A DNA stretch of 64,000 nucleotides from Eubacteriales bacterium (GTDB lineage: Bacteria > Bacillota > Clostridia > Saccharofermentanales > DTU023): NCBI GenBank assembly GCA_030532065.1, contig JAUNLW010000001.1, positions 154,746 through 218,745 of the forward strand. The letters are read 5' to 3'. Position 1 is the stretch's first letter, and each line of letters opens with the position of its first letter. Below are positions 62,419-64,000 of this stretch, piece after piece. Below the pieces are notes generated by a model that was given only the letters and a program-made list of their open reading frames with translations, was not told where the DNA came from and searched no databases. A program made the position numbers and the translations under genes.

Positions 62419-63582
62419 ATGAAAAATAAATTTAAGAGCATAACGCATAACTTGACAAATACACTGGCTCTGTTTTTGACAGCTTTGCTGCTCATTGTTG
62501 AGCCGTGGACCTGTGGTAATTTGCTGGCAGAAGAAGACCGGACAACTGCTTTCGCTAAAAGAGAAGTGGTGTACGCGGTCCTTGATAGCCAGGGAACATA
62601 CTCTGACCTGATCGTGGTTAACCAGTTTACGACCAAGGAGCCTACCAAGATCACAGACTATGGCAACTACCGCGAGATCCAGCTGCTGGATCCTGAAGTC
62701 GCGGTTGAGGAAGAAGAAGGCCAGGTCTCGGCTCAGGTGGAGCCAGGTTATTGGTACTATCGTGGCTATTTGTCAGAGGAGAAGCTGCCCTGGGAGATCA
62801 CGCTTTCCTACAAACTAAATGGGGAAGCAGTAAGTCCCGCAGAACTCTCCGGAGCCAGTGGTGAATTTGAGCTTCATTTAAGTGTAAAACCGCGGACAGA
62901 TGCGGATCCGGACTTCTACAAACCCTACATTTGCACGCTGAGCCTTAGCCTTGATAAAAGCAGATATGAGCAGTTAGAGGCTCCGGAAGCTACACAGGCC
63001 GATGCCGGCAAAACCACCATGTTAAGCTGGTTTTATCTGCCGGCTTTGCAGGACAGCTTAGAAGCCGTAGTTCGCTGCACAGTAGAAAACTTCTCTCTGG
63101 AAGCTCCTAGGCTGGTCGCTCTACCTTTTACTTTTGACAGTTCCAGCCTACATCTGTCTGACGAAGGCAAACAAAAACTGACGGAGGGTCTGGCAGCAGA
63201 TCCCCGTTATCAGGAGATCATGGGGCAGCTGGATACTACTATCACCAGCATCCGCGAAGCAGCTACTGGTGTGGCGGGACTGGCTCAGGAACTTGCCGCT
63301 CTGGCAGAAGCCAAACCAGACAACAAGGACTTAGCTGATCTTGCCGCGCGCGCTTCAGAGCAGAGCAAGCAGCTCCAAGCCTTAAACTTTAAGTTGAATA
63401 TGGCAAAAGCTGGTATTCCAACCTACATGGACCAACTGGAACAAGATATACCGCAACTCTTTCAGATGATGTTGCCCAGCTATGAGCCGAAATCTTTCGT
63501 TTCTGAGAAGAATAAAGTAGAGCAAGTGCAGTTTATCCTCAGCCTGCCTGAAGTACCTGCATTTGTGAAACCGGAAGAATAA
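62419..63582 (+). CDS. Secreted partner protein of the MMPL transporter, unknown
   Basis: A 387-residue protein with an N-terminal signal peptide or anchor (about 14-35). The beta-rich middle has EVVYAVLDSQGTYSDLIVVN, ITDYGNYREIQLLDPEV, YYRGYLSEEKLPWEITLSY and FTFDSSSLHLSD. A helical C-terminal part (about 260-350) has Ala/Leu/Glu heptads. The first domain resembles the extracytoplasmic proteins coded beside MMPL or YhgE/Pip-type membrane proteins in Firmicutes. There is no lipobox. TAGGAG lies upstream of the ATG. Co-transcription with the transporter is likely; the function is inferred only from position. Confidence 0.8.
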   Translation: MKNKFKSITHNLTNTLALFLTALLLIVEPWTCGNLLAEEDRTTAFAKREVVYAVLDSQGTYSDLIVVNQFTTKEPTKITDYGNYREIQLLDPEVAVEEEEGQVSAQVEPGYWYYRGYLSEEKLPWEITLSYKLNGEAVSPAELSGASGEFELHLSVKPRTDADPDFYKPYICTLSLSLDKSRYEQLEAPEATQADAGKTTMLSWFYLPALQDSLEAVVRCTVENFSLEAPRLVALPFTFDSSSLHLSDEGKQKLTEGLAADPRYQEIMGQLDTTITSIREAATGVAGLAQELAALAEAKPDNKDLADLAARASEQSKQLQALNFKLNMAKAGIPTYMDQLEQDIPQLFQMMLPSYEPKSFVSEKNKVEQVQFILSLPEVPAFVKPEE

Positions 63583-63651
63583 GGTAGGTAGCAATTAACT
63601 TAAAGAAAAGCATAAAGCTTAAGTGTATAAGCAAGAGAGAAAGGAAAGATA

Positions 63652-64000
63652 ATGGAGAAATTAGATTCATTTGCCAAAGTCCGTCATGCCGCGCTGGAAC
63701 TGCCTGGCTATCGTCTGGTTGTAGCCGAAGCACAGGACGAAGCTGTACTGGAAGCAGTGGTCACGGCCAAGCACCAGGGCATGATTGATCCAATCCTGGT
63801 CGGCCAGCCGGAGGCAATAAAGCCTATCCTAGAAAAATTAGAAGCTGACCCTGCTGCCTTCAGGATTGTTCCCAGCGCTACTCCCGAGGAATCGGCACGC
63901 CTGGCAGTGCAGCTGGTGCATAACGGAGAAGGAGATGCCTTACTCAAGGGCTTCTTGCCAACCTCCACGCTTTTGCATGAGGTACTCAATAAGGAGTATG
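63652..64000 (+). CDS. ptb: Phosphate butyryltransferase/acetyltransferase-like enzyme (N-terminal part)
   Basis: The first 116 codons of a phosphate acyltransferase that run off the right edge. LVVAEAQDEAVLEAVVTAKH, then DPILVGQPEAI and GEGDALLKGFLPTSTLLHEV, match the N-terminal domain of Ptb (butyryl-CoA plus phosphate to butyryl phosphate). Here AKHQGMIDPILVG and LLKGFL are characteristic. It could also be a phosphotransacetylase-like member; a buk kinase downstream would decide. AAAGGAAAG lies just before ATG 63652. The 63583-63651 gap holds only the leader. Confidence 0.85.
   Translation, partial: MEKLDSFAKVRHAALELPGYRLVVAEAQDEAVLEAVVTAKHQGMIDPILVGQPEAIKPILEKLEADPAAFRIVPSATPEESARLAVQLVHNGEGDALLKGFLPTSTLLHEVLNKEY

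Noticed and set aside
1-64000. CRISPR array, insertion sequence, intact prophage, rRNA operon or defence island
   Set aside because: No regularly spaced repeats, transposase, integrase, phage structural gene, rRNA or nuclease/toxin cluster was seen. Apart from the S24 remnant the window is core chromosome.

Overview
This 64 kb window is an ordinary, gene-dense piece of a bacterial chromosome of medium GC content. It is almost certainly from an anaerobic Gram-positive Firmicute of class Clostridia. Evidence for this includes RNase J, a bifunctional Rel, the rimP-nusA-ylxR-L7Ae-infB-rbfA operon, MscL, FtsL/FtsQ (DivIB) with MraZ, a MecA-type penicillin-binding protein, an OatA-like acyltransferase, and the start of a phosphate butyryltransferase-like gene. 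No sporulation gene is seen. Placement below class (for example near Oscillospirales or Saccharofermentans-like lineages) is only a guess. Several genes appear to start at TTG, judged from Shine-Dalgarno spacing.

Layout. 1-7.7 kb: the start of a PstS-like binding protein gene (minus strand), gpmI, a small Q/N/Y-rich membrane protein, an OatA-like O-acetyltransferase, an unknown secreted acidic protein and a zinc-ribbon membrane protein. 7.66-11.8 kb: a cobalamin riboswitch followed by a corrinoid-type ABC importer whose binding protein is an internal tandem duplication. 11.7-17.0 kb: minus-strand histidine phosphatase and Xaa-Pro aminopeptidase, a divergent coiled-coil gene, and a DUF2079 membrane protein. 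17.1-21.9 kb: rpsU, recJ and rel. 21.9-22.9 kb: a decayed S24-peptidase (LexA/phage-repressor-like) remnant, then tRNA-Thr and rpsT on the minus strand. 22.9-25.7 kb: RNase J, a small P-loop protein and mscL.

25.7-36.9 kb is a long translation operon (rimP, nusA, ylxR-L7Ae fusion, infB, rbfA, nrnA, truB, ribF) running into lgt and rodA. 37-49.5 kb is the division and cell-wall (dcw) cluster: mraZ, rsmH, ftsL, a PASTA class B PBP, murF, mraY, ftsW, murG, ftsQ, ftsZ. It lacks murE, murD, murC, murB and ftsA. 49.6-55.7 kb holds nrdR, nth, recG, rsmD, coaD, a coiled-coil protein and ddl. 55.7-64 kb holds a MecA-like lipoprotein PBP, an unknown lipoprotein, an isolated citrate-lyase-ligase (citC) homologue, an MMPL/RND membrane protein with a secreted partner, and the truncated ptb-like gene.

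Most of the window is a growth module. Translation factors, lipid-linked precursor synthesis (murF, mraY, murG, ddl), SEDS polymerases (rodA, ftsW), transpeptidases and divisome proteins lie in co-directional, often overlapping genes. The less expected signals are mainly in non-coding or transitional sequence. They are the S24 remnant beside the tRNA, an ftsQ tail that continues in frame past two UAA stops, a structured ftsZ leader carrying an MraZ-box-like motif, a palindrome that forms two divergent extended -10 promoters, and a riboswitch hairpin that merges terminator and ribosome-binding site. I saw no convincing new defence or mobile system.
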